Source: Taklimakanibacter sp050251035 (lineage in GTDB: Bacteria; Pseudomonadota; Alphaproteobacteria; Rhizobiales; Aestuariivirgaceae). From it: 64,000 nucleotides of DNA. The position numbers and the translations under genes were made by a program. Under the pieces are notes generated by a model. The model saw nothing but the letters and a program-made list of their open reading frames with translations, ran no database searches and was not told the DNA's origin. The stretch spans positions 1 through 64,000 of the forward strand of contig JBFWNN010000011.1 of the NCBI GenBank assembly GCA_050251035.1, in the 5' to 3' direction. Shown here piece after piece: positions 56,426 to 64,000 of this stretch (position 1 is its first letter; every line of letters begins with the position of its first letter).

Positions 56426-58426
56426 CGGAATACCCGCTCCGCCCCTGAAGGCTTCGAGCGCTTCCGGGCTCCTCAGGACATTGACGATCTGGTCGCGGTC
56501 GACGCCGGTTGCGGTCAGCATCTTGGCGAGATCAGCACGCGTGACATCGCCTCGGTGGCGAGCGATCCGGTTGGTGGCGCCTTCAACCCAGTCGAGCACC
56601 TTTTTGCGGGCCACGCCCTTGAAGCCACCATATGCGAAGGCCTCGCGATTGCCGGCGCCGAACATGGGCTCGTCAGCAACTTCCGCCATGCCCGACAGGC
56701 CGGGCGTGGTGTTCGAGCCGCGCCGAACAAATTGATCCGTCTCCGCATAGGTGCGCTCAAGGCCAATGCGCTTGGCCAGTTCGTCGGCTTTTGCCTTGCC
56801 GAGAACCATGCCCAGCTTCTCTTGCGTCCAGCCACGCTGAAGGAGCGCGCGCGCGGCGGCGGCGTCATTCCGAGCGGTACCAACAACTTCATAGATCCAG
56901 TTGCGAAGACCCAATATGACCTGCGGTCGAGCCTGGGGCTTCATGGTCTTGAGGCGGGCCGCGACCTCGTCGGGCGTCAGGCTGTTGCGGGCCAAATCCT
57001 CGCCGAAGCCAAAAGCATCGAGAATTTCGCTGTCGGTTGCCCATTGCTGATTTGCCCTTGAGAAGCCGCCGTCCGTCGCCTCGTCAATCGACGCCTCCAA
57101 CCTCTTTTTGATGCCGATCAGCGTCGAAGCCTCGCCCTTACGTCCCTTGCGGAGGGCTTCACCGATGTCATCGCCAATGTCCCGATAGATACCCTGGAGT
57201 GCCCGCGCGTCCGTCACTTGGCCCCGATTCATCATGGTGAGTCGATTGCGATACCGCTTAAGCCTGACGCCGGTAGCGCTCATGCTCTGCGGCCCCATGC
57301 CGGTCACATTGGGCTGGATAATTTCGTCAATGGCCTCCAGAACCGGATTGGTGTTGACCATTTTTGCGTCACCAAAGGCCGCCTGGTAGAGCGGTCGGCC
57401 CTGGCCCGCGCGAGCCTGCATCAGCCGCTCGCGATGCTCGACTGCATTGACACGCGACCCCATGGCGTTGTCAGCCGCCTGCAAGGCGCGAGGCGTCGTG
57501 CCTTGGGCTCGCCGCTCTAGGGCTTGGTCAATGATTTCCGCCCCCTCGCCAGGAGTGGCGAAGATACCGCGCCCCTGCCGGCGCAAATTCGGGCCAGCGT
57601 CGAGAAGCATGCCTTCGGGCCCTAGCTGGGTGATCTGCTGGGGCGTCACCGCGTCGGCTTCCAGAGCCTGATTGAGCTTCTTGACGGCCGTGTTTCTTGC
57701 ATCGAGCTGGGCAGCGGGCGACCCAGCACTTCGAAGCCCGGTAGCAAGGTGAGGAGCGCCCATACCCGTAAGACCAGCGACGAACCGCGCCGCATCCTCC
57801 ACTGGCGTTCCCTCAGTTGCCTGCCCGGCCGCCTCGGAAGCCACGCCACCAGTGACGCCGCTGAGCACCCTCATGCCGATGGAGCCGGGACCGAAGATCG
57901 AGCCGCCAACAAATTCGCCGACCGTATCGGCATAGCGCTCGCCGGTCGTCTGTGGCTGCTCCTCAAGGAAGGCTTGCGGGCGCTGGCCCGTGACCATGTC
58001 CGACAAATTTGGTGCCGGCCGCGTTGCGTCGTTGATGCCGCCTATGACGTCGGCACTCGGAAGACCGGTCCCGCCCGGCATGACCAGGAAGCCGGCCCGG
58101 ATGGCGCTGGCCACCTCCTGTGCGGTCTCAGGCGAGAAGCCGAGCCTATCGCTGAGCCATTGAGCGCCGCCGGCAAGGGCTTCGCGCGCGTCAGCAGGCG
58201 CGGCGCCGAATTTGATGGCGCCCTTGATGACACCCCTAGTCCCGGCCCGGGTCAGACCTCCAGATGCGCCGCCTCGCGTATCTGCAGTGGCAGCGGTCGC
58301 GCTGCCCGGCAGTATGCCCAGGTGTTCGGCAATCTCGTCCACTTCGTCAGCCTGCTCCTCGGGAGTGAGCTTGAGGAAGTCGTCCGATACCTTGACCTTC
58401 CGTCCCTCAATGGTCAGTGTCGCCAT
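56348..58426 (-). CDS. Large phage virion-associated-type protein
   Basis: 692 residues. The N-terminus (EGRKVKVSDDFLKLTPEEQA) matches an ~40-residue module that I know from podophage internal virion/ejection proteins and peptidoglycan-processing virion proteins. A hydrophobic glycine/alanine-rich middle (about 90-240) could insert into a membrane, and helical repeats follow. No lysozyme or transglycosylase motif was identified. Directly follows the 396-residue protein gene. Confidence 0.7.
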   Translation of the reverse strand: MATLTIEGRKVKVSDDFLKLTPEEQADEVDEIAEHLGILPGSATAATADTRGGASGGLTRAGTRGVIKGAIKFGAAPADAREALAGGAQWLSDRLGFSPETAQEVASAIRAGFLVMPGGTGLPSADVIGGINDATRPAPNLSDMVTGQRPQAFLEEQPQTTGERYADTVGEFVGGSIFGPGSIGMRVLSGVTGGVASEAAGQATEGTPVEDAARFVAGLTGMGAPHLATGLRSAGSPAAQLDARNTAVKKLNQALEADAVTPQQITQLGPEGMLLDAGPNLRRQGRGIFATPGEGAEIIDQALERRAQGTTPRALQAADNAMGSRVNAVEHRERLMQARAGQGRPLYQAAFGDAKMVNTNPVLEAIDEIIQPNVTGMGPQSMSATGVRLKRYRNRLTMMNRGQVTDARALQGIYRDIGDDIGEALRKGRKGEASTLIGIKKRLEASIDEATDGGFSRANQQWATDSEILDAFGFGEDLARNSLTPDEVAARLKTMKPQARPQVILGLRNWIYEVVGTARNDAAAARALLQRGWTQEKLGMVLGKAKADELAKRIGLERTYAETDQFVRRGSNTTPGLSGMAEVADEPMFGAGNREAFAYGGFKGVARKKVLDWVEGATNRIARHRGDVTRADLAKMLTATGVDRDQIVNVLRSPEALEAFRGGAGIPSHVAINLLRTYAGVSPNNQLQGPDR

Positions 58427-58429
58427 GGC

Positions 58430-59620
58430 TCACTCTCCCAGCTCGAATGAAATGCCGCGCCTCGTCTTGCCTGTCTGGGGCGAGCTTGGTTCGTCCGGAT
58501 TGTTCGCAGCAGACAGATCCACGCCAGCCTTTTCCATATCGAGGATGGCGCGAGGCGGGAGCCCGAGCTTGAGCGCCTGCAGGGCACGGCGCCGCGAGGC
58601 GCGCTTCTGAGCGAGCACCCGTTTACTGTCGCCGGGGCGAGGAAGATAGACGACGCCATACTCTGCGTCCTCTTCCTTCGTGATTGCAGCGCCTGTGTCT
58701 TTCCTCAGAATAGCCTGGAGAAATTCTTTGCCTGCCTGCTCCGCCTGCTGGAATTTAGCCGACTTCGCATAGTTGCCGACAACCGGAACTTGACCGCCAA
58801 GGGTCTCGGGAAGGCTCGTCAGGGCATCACTGTTTTCTTCGAGCTGCTGGAGAGCGCCGGCCGCGCGTGTGGTGAAAACCACGTCCTTGCTCTGGCCTTC
58901 CGTCAGCGGCTTGCCCATGCCCTGGGTGAAACTGACCTGCCCATCCGGCCCGACCTCCAACGAGGTGCCGCTTGGCGCCTTCACCCCGCCGACGCGGTCA
59001 AAGCCGCCGGTCTGCGAATTGTAGCGCGCCTTGAAAGGCTGGCCGGTCTTGTCGTCGTACAGCTCGACAAGATCGGGCGACTGAGCACCGAGCTTTGCCC
59101 GCTCGATCTTGATCTGCTCGGCTCGATAGGCTTCGTCAGCCTTGAAATTCTGCTCCTGTAGGCCGTAGGAGCGATCCGCGTTCGCCTGCGCGCGCCCGCT
59201 TTCCTCCCGCCTCAGATCCATGCCCATCATGTCGCCGACATCGAGCCCGCGAGCAATTAGGGCATCGCGGTTCTCCCAAGCGTCTTCGCCGTCACCGAAA
59301 GAGCGGCCTTCAGCGCGATAGCCGTCAATCATCGCCTGCCATTTTTGCGGCGTGTTGGCGGCATAAGCACGGCGCGTGAAGTCCTCAACGAACTGCTTCT
59401 TTTGAGCGTCACTGAACTGCCGCGTCTGCATATAGGCTTCGGGGCTGAGCCGTGCCAGTTCGTTCTGCGCGGCGGTGTCGCCGGTTAGAGCGCGACCTTG
59501 TGCTTCGCGGGTGCGCTCTGCGAGATCGGCAAGGTGATTGCGGCGCGAATCTTCCCGCCCCTGTCGAAAAGCATCGATTGCTGCGAGAAAATTCGGCGCT
59601 GAGCCGTATCGTGCGTCCAT
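58430..59620 (-). CDS. Phage internal-virion/ejection-type hypothetical protein
   Basis: 396 residues: a helical, charged N-terminal half with coiled-coil-like sequence (RRNHLADLAERTREAQG; RAQANADRSYGLQEQNFKAD), a beta-rich middle (PDLVELYDDKTGQPFKARYN) and a helical end. Composition and pairing with the next large gene resemble ejection proteins of podophages. Upstream is an 80-base gap without a gene. Confidence 0.65.
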   Translation of the reverse strand: MDARYGSAPNFLAAIDAFRQGREDSRRNHLADLAERTREAQGRALTGDTAAQNELARLSPEAYMQTRQFSDAQKKQFVEDFTRRAYAANTPQKWQAMIDGYRAEGRSFGDGEDAWENRDALIARGLDVGDMMGMDLRREESGRAQANADRSYGLQEQNFKADEAYRAEQIKIERAKLGAQSPDLVELYDDKTGQPFKARYNSQTGGFDRVGGVKAPSGTSLEVGPDGQVSFTQGMGKPLTEGQSKDVVFTTRAAGALQQLEENSDALTSLPETLGGQVPVVGNYAKSAKFQQAEQAGKEFLQAILRKDTGAAITKEEDAEYGVVYLPRPGDSKRVLAQKRASRRRALQALKLGLPPRAILDMEKAGVDLSAANNPDEPSSPQTGKTRRGISFELGE

Positions 59621-59700
59621 CTTAGGGCCTCCTCGGCATCATCACGATGCTGAACAATTCGACTGTCTTATACCAATTTCTCATCTGCTTCGCCACCCGA

Positions 59701-60186
59701 TCAGTTGATCGGTGTGCCTCCTTTCAGGGTGAAACCTAACTCTTCGAGCGAGAAGCCCGCGACCACTTCAAGCAGCGCCTGAACGCCGTTGAGTGCTGAC
59801 GCCACCTCGTCAAACCAGTAGCTACGATGGGGCTTATGTTCGTCATCGAGTGGCAAATCTCGCAGGACCTCCAGGCCCTGACGCGCCATGAGGGTGACGA
59901 TCAGGGCGTCCAAATCCGTGATGGGCTGGCTCTCACAAAGCGCCTTGCGCCTGGCATAGACTTCGCCGGCAAGCCTAAGCTTCTCCGTCGAGCCCTCTGG
60001 CGCTCCGCTGTGCTGCATCTCGATGAGACGCGCGTCGATCTCCCGAGCGAGATGGATGAAGTTGCCCGAGACCAAGGGGATGGTGAGGCCCAGTTGGGAT
60101 CGGTAGAAGCGGCCCATCCTACCGGTGCCAAGATCGGAAGCCTCATCGTCATCGGCGTGGGGCGAAATTTTTTCTGAGGTCTTCAT
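59701..60186 (-). CDS. Hypothetical protein
   Basis: 161 residues, soluble. Helical core SGNFIHLAREIDARLIEMQH and MARQGLEVLRDLPLDDEHK. Start overlaps the end of the upstream gene by four bases. Relatives occur in prophages; no function recognised. Confidence 0.6.
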   Translation of the reverse strand: MKTSEKISPHADDDEASDLGTGRMGRFYRSQLGLTIPLVSGNFIHLAREIDARLIEMQHSGAPEGSTEKLRLAGEVYARRKALCESQPITDLDALIVTLMARQGLEVLRDLPLDDEHKPHRSYWFDEVASALNGVQALLEVVAGFSLEELGFTLKGGTPIN

Positions 60187-60923
60187 GCCGCCGATTTTCC
60201 AGGATGAGGGCCATTGAGGCGGGAGGATTCTGGAGAGGCGGCCCGCGCGAGCTTCGCTACAGCGCTCCCGATGGGCGCGCTTCGCTCGCGCTGCGGCGGA
60301 GTGGTTGAGTTGGGGTCCCCTCCCCTAGATATAGAAGGGAGTATACCTTTGTGAACTTCGGCGCCCTCAGCAATATCAATGGCTTCGCGGAGGGCTAGTA
60401 TACCTTTATATACCGACGCTAGTTCCTGATCGTGAACCGTAGAGGTATACAAAGGTGAACTGATTTCGTCAGTCACTTCACTCATCGGCTCCTTCTTCAG
60501 CTCGCTGTAGGACTTCCACTCGTCGGTAGGCAGAAACCAATCCCAGAGCCCGTTCACCCGGACTTTGGTCCAGCAATAGGTCAGGCGAAATCGGTTGAGG
60601 TCGGTCATGGCGCGGCCTTTGAGGTTGCCGCGCTTCACCTCGATGAGCTTTCTCGTCTCCGCTTCTGTTATCGCGGGATTGATGTACTGCCGGCCGATGC
60701 CATACGCCTGGAGCTGGGTGTAGGGCGCCACCAAGGAGCCGTTCTCGGACCCGCCATGCTTCAAGTGTTCGGCCTCAAGGAAATCGAGAAGACGGGCGCA
60801 GTTGATGCTGCGAAAGCGGTAAGCATCGGACGTGATGAGCGCCAGCGTTTTCCAGACGAAAGGCTCACCGACCGGCGCACCGCCGGCAACACGGCCTCCC
60901 CAGATCTTGCGCCCCTTGCCCAT
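60183..60923 (-). CDS. Replication-type winged-helix protein candidate
   Basis: 246 residues from MGKGRKIWGGRVAGGAPVGE, coupled to the upstream TopoVI-A-like gene by TGATG. It has a helix-turn-helix-like region: YTQLQAYGIGRQYINPAITE and ETRKLIEVKRG, with PFVWKTLALITSDAYR before it. The N-terminal half resembles phage or plasmid replication-control proteins of rhizobia; the C-terminal half is Pro/Ser-rich and disordered. Function open. Confidence 0.62.
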   Translation of the reverse strand: MGKGRKIWGGRVAGGAPVGEPFVWKTLALITSDAYRFRSINCARLLDFLEAEHLKHGGSENGSLVAPYTQLQAYGIGRQYINPAITEAETRKLIEVKRGNLKGRAMTDLNRFRLTYCWTKVRVNGLWDWFLPTDEWKSYSELKKEPMSEVTDEISSPLYTSTVHDQELASVYKGILALREAIDIAEGAEVHKGILPSISRGGDPNSTTPPQRERSAPIGSAVAKLARAASPESSRLNGPHPGKSAA

Positions 60924-61819
60924 CAGACGCCTCCCGATTGAATGGCGGTGGCGGCCCAGTTCTGGAGGAAAGCCTTCTCGCTCGCCTCGGCGGTCCTGAG
61001 GATGTTCAACCGGTCGGCATCGAGGTGCCGGTTGATAGCGGCCTCCACGATGTTGCGCATGGTGTCGGGCGGCAAGGCGTCCAGCTCGCACGCGAAGTCA
61101 TAGGGCCATGCCCGGTCAGCCGGCGACTTGCGCTTGGGCTCGCGGGTCGGCAGCTTCAAGGCGGTGATCTGCGCGACATCGACGGCGATCTGCTCGAAGA
61201 CGACCTCTACGCCCTTCTCGGACGCGAAACGGACAAGCTTGTCCCGAAGAGAACGGGCAGCATCCCGACCGGCCCGGTCGAAGTCGCCGAGATAGTAGAC
61301 GTGGTATGGGCGCCCATCCCAACTGCGTGCAGCGATGGCCTCGAAACAGAAGGTCTCCGACGAGAACCCGCGCGTCACCATCAAAGGAACATCGTATTGC
61401 GCGGTGATGGGCGAGATGACCCCGCTTATGGCGTCCTTCTCGCACCATATTTCGCAATAGGTGTCGGCGTCGTTCCAGAGGTTCTTACGGTAGAACGCTG
61501 CCGTCGCCTCGATGGCCGCCCGGATGCCGTCATAGGATCGGGGCTTGCGCATCCACCGCGTGGCGTCGGCGATCCAGTCATAAGACATGCGCCCCTGGCG
61601 CCGGAGGGCGAGAACCTGACGCTGCACCTTGTCATAGCCGGCGTCCGTCTTGTCGATGCCGGGAAGCCCATGGACTTCGCACTGGTAATAGAGGCCGCGC
61701 ACCGTGACCGGTCCATGGCGCTCCGCGTAGTCGATCATGAAGGCGGCGCGCTCCTCCATGTCGGCCTGGGTGGCCCTGGAGCGCTTTACGGGGCTAGCCG
61801 CATAAGATTGCTGGGTCAT
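60923..61819 (-). CDS. Standalone Spo11/TopoVI-A-like TOPRIM protein
   Basis: 298 residues. Candidate catalytic tyrosine in VTVRGLYYQCEVHG (Tyr44/45), the CAP-like winged helix, followed by a TOPRIM domain: Glu127 in WCEKDAISGV and DxD at 179-181 in YYLGDFDRAGRDAA. This is the arrangement of topoisomerase VI A subunit and Spo11. No B-type (GHKL) ATPase lies in the visible neighbourhood, and such A-only proteins are known from prophages and other mobile elements. It might make DNA breaks in element replication, recombination or excision. Confidence 0.72.
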   Translation of the reverse strand: MTQQSYAASPVKRSRATQADMEERAAFMIDYAERHGPVTVRGLYYQCEVHGLPGIDKTDAGYDKVQRQVLALRRQGRMSYDWIADATRWMRKPRSYDGIRAAIEATAAFYRKNLWNDADTYCEIWCEKDAISGVISPITAQYDVPLMVTRGFSSETFCFEAIAARSWDGRPYHVYYLGDFDRAGRDAARSLRDKLVRFASEKGVEVVFEQIAVDVAQITALKLPTREPKRKSPADRAWPYDFACELDALPPDTMRNIVEAAINRHLDADRLNILRTAEASEKAFLQNWAATAIQSGGV

Positions 61820-62280
61820 GCCGGCACCGCCGATCTGGCCGACAGGCTCGTGGTGGCGGCGGTGCGCTCACTGGTGCTTGGCGACAGTGACGAACGGTGT
61901 AGGTCGCCCTCACCCTGCAGAACGCTCCCAGGACGCCCGATTTCGTCCGGGGTGTCCCTAGAGGGGTCAGCGTCGAAATCGCCGCTGGCGGTGCGTTCTG
62001 CATACTTGCGGAGGCTAATGCCGTCCTGGCCCTCGCTGACCGTCAGGCCGGCCAGGCGCTCGATGTCGCCGGTCATCCTGGGGAATGGTCGAGCGCCATC
62101 CCAGAGCTGGAGCTTGCCGGTGACGCCTTTCGACATGAGAACCCGAGCCGCCGCGAACAGCGGCTCGGTGGTGGCGTTGACGATGACCATGCCGCTCGGC
62201 TGGTTCATCTTGACCTGATACCTGGGGCCACGGGCGCCGTACCCGCGAACCTCGGCATAGACACGAAGGTGGCCGGACAT
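61816..62280 (-). CDS. Hypothetical protein
   Basis: 154 residues, beta-rich start (LRVYAEVRGYGARGPRYQVK) and an ordered middle to about residue 100, then a Ser/Thr/Arg-rich disordered tail. Overlaps both neighbours by one to four bases. No motif recognised. Confidence 0.6.
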   Translation of the reverse strand: MSGHLRVYAEVRGYGARGPRYQVKMNQPSGMVIVNATTEPLFAAARVLMSKGVTGKLQLWDGARPFPRMTGDIERLAGLTVSEGQDGISLRKYAERTASGDFDADPSRDTPDEIGRPGSVLQGEGDLHRSSLSPSTSERTAATTSLSARSAVPA

Positions 62281-62594
62281 TAGGCGGCCTCCTTCGTGTC
62301 GTCCTCGTCCTTGACAACCAGCGAGACGTTCGACTGCAACACATATCGAGCATGACGACCGGCAAACTGACCGCCGTGCTCTTCGTGCACGGTCTCGATA
62401 TGAAGGCCCTTCTTCCGCAACTTGTGAACATAGCCTGACCAGCGCGGGCCGGGCGTGTCGATCGGTGTGCAGCCGGCGGCCCCGGCGCGGTACAGCTGCA
62501 TCAAAGCCCAGGCGTCCCTCCCCCTCGCGATGAAGGGGAGGCCGTCCGGCAAGACCTTGGCGATGATGGTGAGCGAGGTGTTATTCTTGCCCAT
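62280..62594 (-). CDS. Winged-helix-like prophage protein
   Basis: 104 residues. The sequence AWALMQLYRAGAAGCTPIDT... followed by SGYVHKLRKKGLHIETV is a small winged helix that I recognise in hypothetical proteins of alphaproteobacterial prophages. The N-terminal part (TIIAKVLPDGLPFIARG) packs against it. Likely DNA-binding, possibly part of replication control. Confidence 0.72.
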   Translation of the reverse strand: MGKNNTSLTIIAKVLPDGLPFIARGRDAWALMQLYRAGAAGCTPIDTPGPRWSGYVHKLRKKGLHIETVHEEHGGQFAGRHARYVLQSNVSLVVKDEDDTKEAA

Positions 62595-62737
62595 CAGCGC
62601 ACCTCACCGAAGACGAGGGCGTCGATGGTGGCGGCGGTGCTGATCGGAATGGAGCACTTCCGTGCAATCCATCTTACTCGTCGCGGCACCTGCGGATTGG
62701 GCTTGAAGCCCGGCGACGTGGAGGGTATAGGGAACAT
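62594..62737 (-). CDS. Small protein, 47 residues
   Basis: An open frame too short for usual gene finding. It ends in TGATG with the next gene, a sign of translational coupling, and encodes a basic peptide (QVPRRVRWIARKCSIPIS) with a predicted helix at the end. No ribosome site is obvious before the ATG; a GTG farther in is possible. Genuine expression is uncertain. Confidence 0.4.
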   Translation of the reverse strand: MFPIPSTSPGFKPNPQVPRRVRWIARKCSIPISTAATIDALVFGEVR

Positions 62738-62820
62738 AGCGATTAATCACTTTCTGCCCCGCTCGTTGCCCCAAGCTCGCGCGGGGCTTTTTCTTTTTGA
62801 GCTTGAGGTGTGCGGGGAGA

Positions 62821-63009
62821 TCAGGCGGCTTCGGCTGGCGTCTGCGAAGGCAGGTTTTCCAGCCACTTGTCCAAGTCCGAAACTCTAACAAGCCGGCGTC
62901 GGCCGACCTTTACGGACTTGATTTCCCGCTTGTTGAGAAGCTCGTAGAACTTCGTGCGGGAAACGCCGATGCGCTTATGCGCCATTGCAACAGCGATTGC
63001 AGATTGCAT
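62821..63009 (-). CDS. AlpA/excisionase-type DNA-binding protein
   Basis: 62 residues. The helix-turn-helix KRIGVSRTKFYELLNKREIK, then SVKVGRRRLVRVSDLDKWL, is the MerR-like wing found in Xis/AlpA proteins. Between integrase and the early genes, the normal place of a recombination directionality factor. Could instead be a transcriptional activator of the integrase. Confidence 0.75.
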   Translation of the reverse strand: MQSAIAVAMAHKRIGVSRTKFYELLNKREIKSVKVGRRRLVRVSDLDKWLENLPSQTPAEAA

Positions 63010-63126
63010 GTCATAGTCCTTCTCAATTCAATCCAGCATCACGCCGGACGTGGAAGGAGCTAGGCGCTGATTTTCGCTATCAATAAAGCGAGTGAATTTT
63101 CGTAGTGCAAAAAAGTGCTATCGAAA

Positions 63127-63738
63127 TTAGCCGAGATTTTTTGTAGCCGCATCTTCGGGAGTGTCGCGCGCCTCGATCTCTTTCAAAACTTCTCTGAGAT
63201 GCGAATAAAGGGGGTGGCTCTGGAATGACGCTCCGCTCTCCCTGAGGCGCCTCAATTCCGCATAGTAGGCGGTCTGTATCGATTGGCTCCCTCTGCCTTT
63301 CCATCGACCATTCTTTCTTGATAAGACCGCGCACGCGCTGGCGACAGTCTTGCCCTTGGCTACAAGCCCTTCGATGGTACTTACCAACTCCCATCCGCCC
63401 AATTGGCCCGAACCCGCGGGGCGACCCCGCGAACGCGGTTGCTCATCGCTAAACTGGAAGCCGGGCACAAATTCCCGGGCAAGGCAGAATAGTGTTCGGA
63501 ATATCTGATCATTTACCGGTATCGTCTCCCTCACCCCATAGTGCCGCGCCAACGCTACCAGCCGCTCGACCTCCTGGTCATTGACCTGCTCGCTTGCGGC
63601 CACCATCAATGCGTAAAATTTGTCCGGGTCGTTCTTCGCCATGGCGCGGATGACCAGACTGTCCGGCCTCTCGATCGGCTTCAGGAGTATTCCGGTAAAC
63701 GGTTTTTTGCTCTTGGATCGCGTTCTCTTCTGAGCCAT
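63127..63738 (-). CDS. Hypothetical protein near integrase
   Basis: 203 residues from MAQKRTRSKSKK; a longer start at 63768 is less likely. Basic N-terminal tail, two conserved helices (VNDQIFRTLFCLAREFVP; TVASACAVLSRKNGRWKG) and C-terminal helices. Located between integrase and excisionase-like genes. Base composition is lower in GC than the chromosome. No function recognised. Confidence 0.6.
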   Translation of the reverse strand: MAQKRTRSKSKKPFTGILLKPIERPDSLVIRAMAKNDPDKFYALMVAASEQVNDQEVERLVALARHYGVRETIPVNDQIFRTLFCLAREFVPGFQFSDEQPRSRGRPAGSGQLGGWELVSTIEGLVAKGKTVASACAVLSRKNGRWKGRGSQSIQTAYYAELRRLRESGASFQSHPLYSHLREVLKEIEARDTPEDAATKNLG

Positions 63739-63829
63739 TGCACGGCACTCCGCACCGCAAGTGGGCATGGAGAAAGCCGGCGGTGCATCACCGGCCTTGT
63801 CGGTAGCGAACCTATCTCCATGCTTCTCG

Positions 63830-64000
63830 TCATCGCTTCGCGCTCTTCGAAAGCGGAATCACGTTGTCGTCACCCGCGGGCACCAGCGGCACGACCGCCC
63901 GGGACGCCAATTCCTCGAGCCCGTCCACGATGTATTTCGCGTAGTGCTTCTCGATCATCTCCGTCGAGGTATCATGCAAGCTCGCGACAAGTCGGAGTGG
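63830..64000 (-). CDS. Tyrosine recombinase/integrase, C-terminal part only
   Basis: The last 56 residues of the element's integrase. The ending contains VASLHDTSTEMIEKHYAKYI, the nucleophilic tyrosine region (HY) of phage-type integrases, followed by an Ala/Pro-rich tail. The gene continues to the right past the window. It is the main evidence that the island integrates by site-specific recombination. Confidence 0.85.
   Translation of the reverse strand, partial: PLRLVASLHDTSTEMIEKHYAKYIVDGLEELASRAVVPLVPAGDDNVIPLSKSAKR

Larger units (their letters stand above)
43576..64000. mobile_element. Integrated prophage-derived island inserted in comM (right end outside window)
   Basis: Begins where comM homology stops (about 43575) and runs past the window. 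Supporting signs: a disrupted conserved gene at one end, a tyrosine recombinase at the other, an excisionase-like protein, an XRE repressor with operators, many short overlapping genes without housekeeping relatives, phage virion-type proteins, and patches of much lower GC than the flanking chromosome. I could not recognise terminase, portal, capsid or conjugation genes, so it is either decayed, a satellite-like element, or has these genes past 64000. The left attachment core should overlap CTGCCCAAGGAAGGC of comM. Confidence 0.85.

Overview
The window is GC-rich DNA of an alphaproteobacterium, most likely of the order Hyphomicrobiales (Rhizobiales). This rests on gene content and order: an irr-type Fur regulator divergent from fabA-fabB-fabI; a ybeY-phoH-miaB-plsC-tsaB/rimI block; the nifU-like/trpS/murJ/glnD/mutS string next to a malic enzyme with a phosphotransacetylase domain; and an OlsB-type acyltransferase. 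No rRNA, tRNA, insertion sequence or CRISPR array was seen. The species cannot be named from the window.

Positions 1-9.4 kb hold a leftward catabolic operon: sugar-type ABC importer (binding protein, two permeases), hydantoinase/oxoprolinase A and B subunits, and a class III aminotransferase cut by the window edge. A divergent GntR/FadR-type regulator lies beside it. The substrate is unknown; the genes together suggest import, ATP-dependent ring or amide opening, and transamination. Positions 9.5-43.6 kb are mostly core chromosome: anaerobic-type unsaturated fatty acid synthesis (fabA, fabB, fabI), iron regulation (irr), RNA and ribosome maturation (ybeY, miaB, tsaB-rimI), phospholipid and ornithine-lipid synthesis (plsC, olsB), Fe-S assembly, nitrogen signalling (glnD), mismatch repair (mutS) and a hybrid sensor kinase. 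A 100-N assembly gap at 25475-25574 removes the 3' end of glnD and the 5' end of murJ; the continuous reading frame across it is an artefact.

From about 43.58 kb to beyond the right edge lies an integrated element. It interrupts comM (yifB), whose first ~70 codons are absent here, and the C-terminal end of a tyrosine recombinase sits at the right edge. The element has (a) a rightward trio with a secreted SNase-type nuclease at its left end, (b) a tightly packed leftward operon of small genes (51.15 down to 45.24 kb), including an SRAP protein, Tat-like secreted proteins and a papain-like cysteine-protease candidate, (c) a repressor/operator region at 51.19-51.50 kb, (d) a low-GC two-gene cassette of an AAA ATPase and an ExK-nuclease-like partner at 51.65-53.54 kb, (e) small secreted genes and a broken ParB-like gene, and (f) a leftward block from the integrase through an excisionase-like protein and winged-helix proteins to a Spo11/TopoVI-A-like TOPRIM protein, then two large phage virion-associated-type proteins. 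No terminase, portal or capsid gene was recognised, so it looks like a decayed prophage or phage-derived island.

The most novel-looking items are the ATPase/nuclease-like cassette (a candidate anti-phage system), the standalone TopoVI-A-like protein, the paired-palindrome control region beside the repressor, and the comM integration site.
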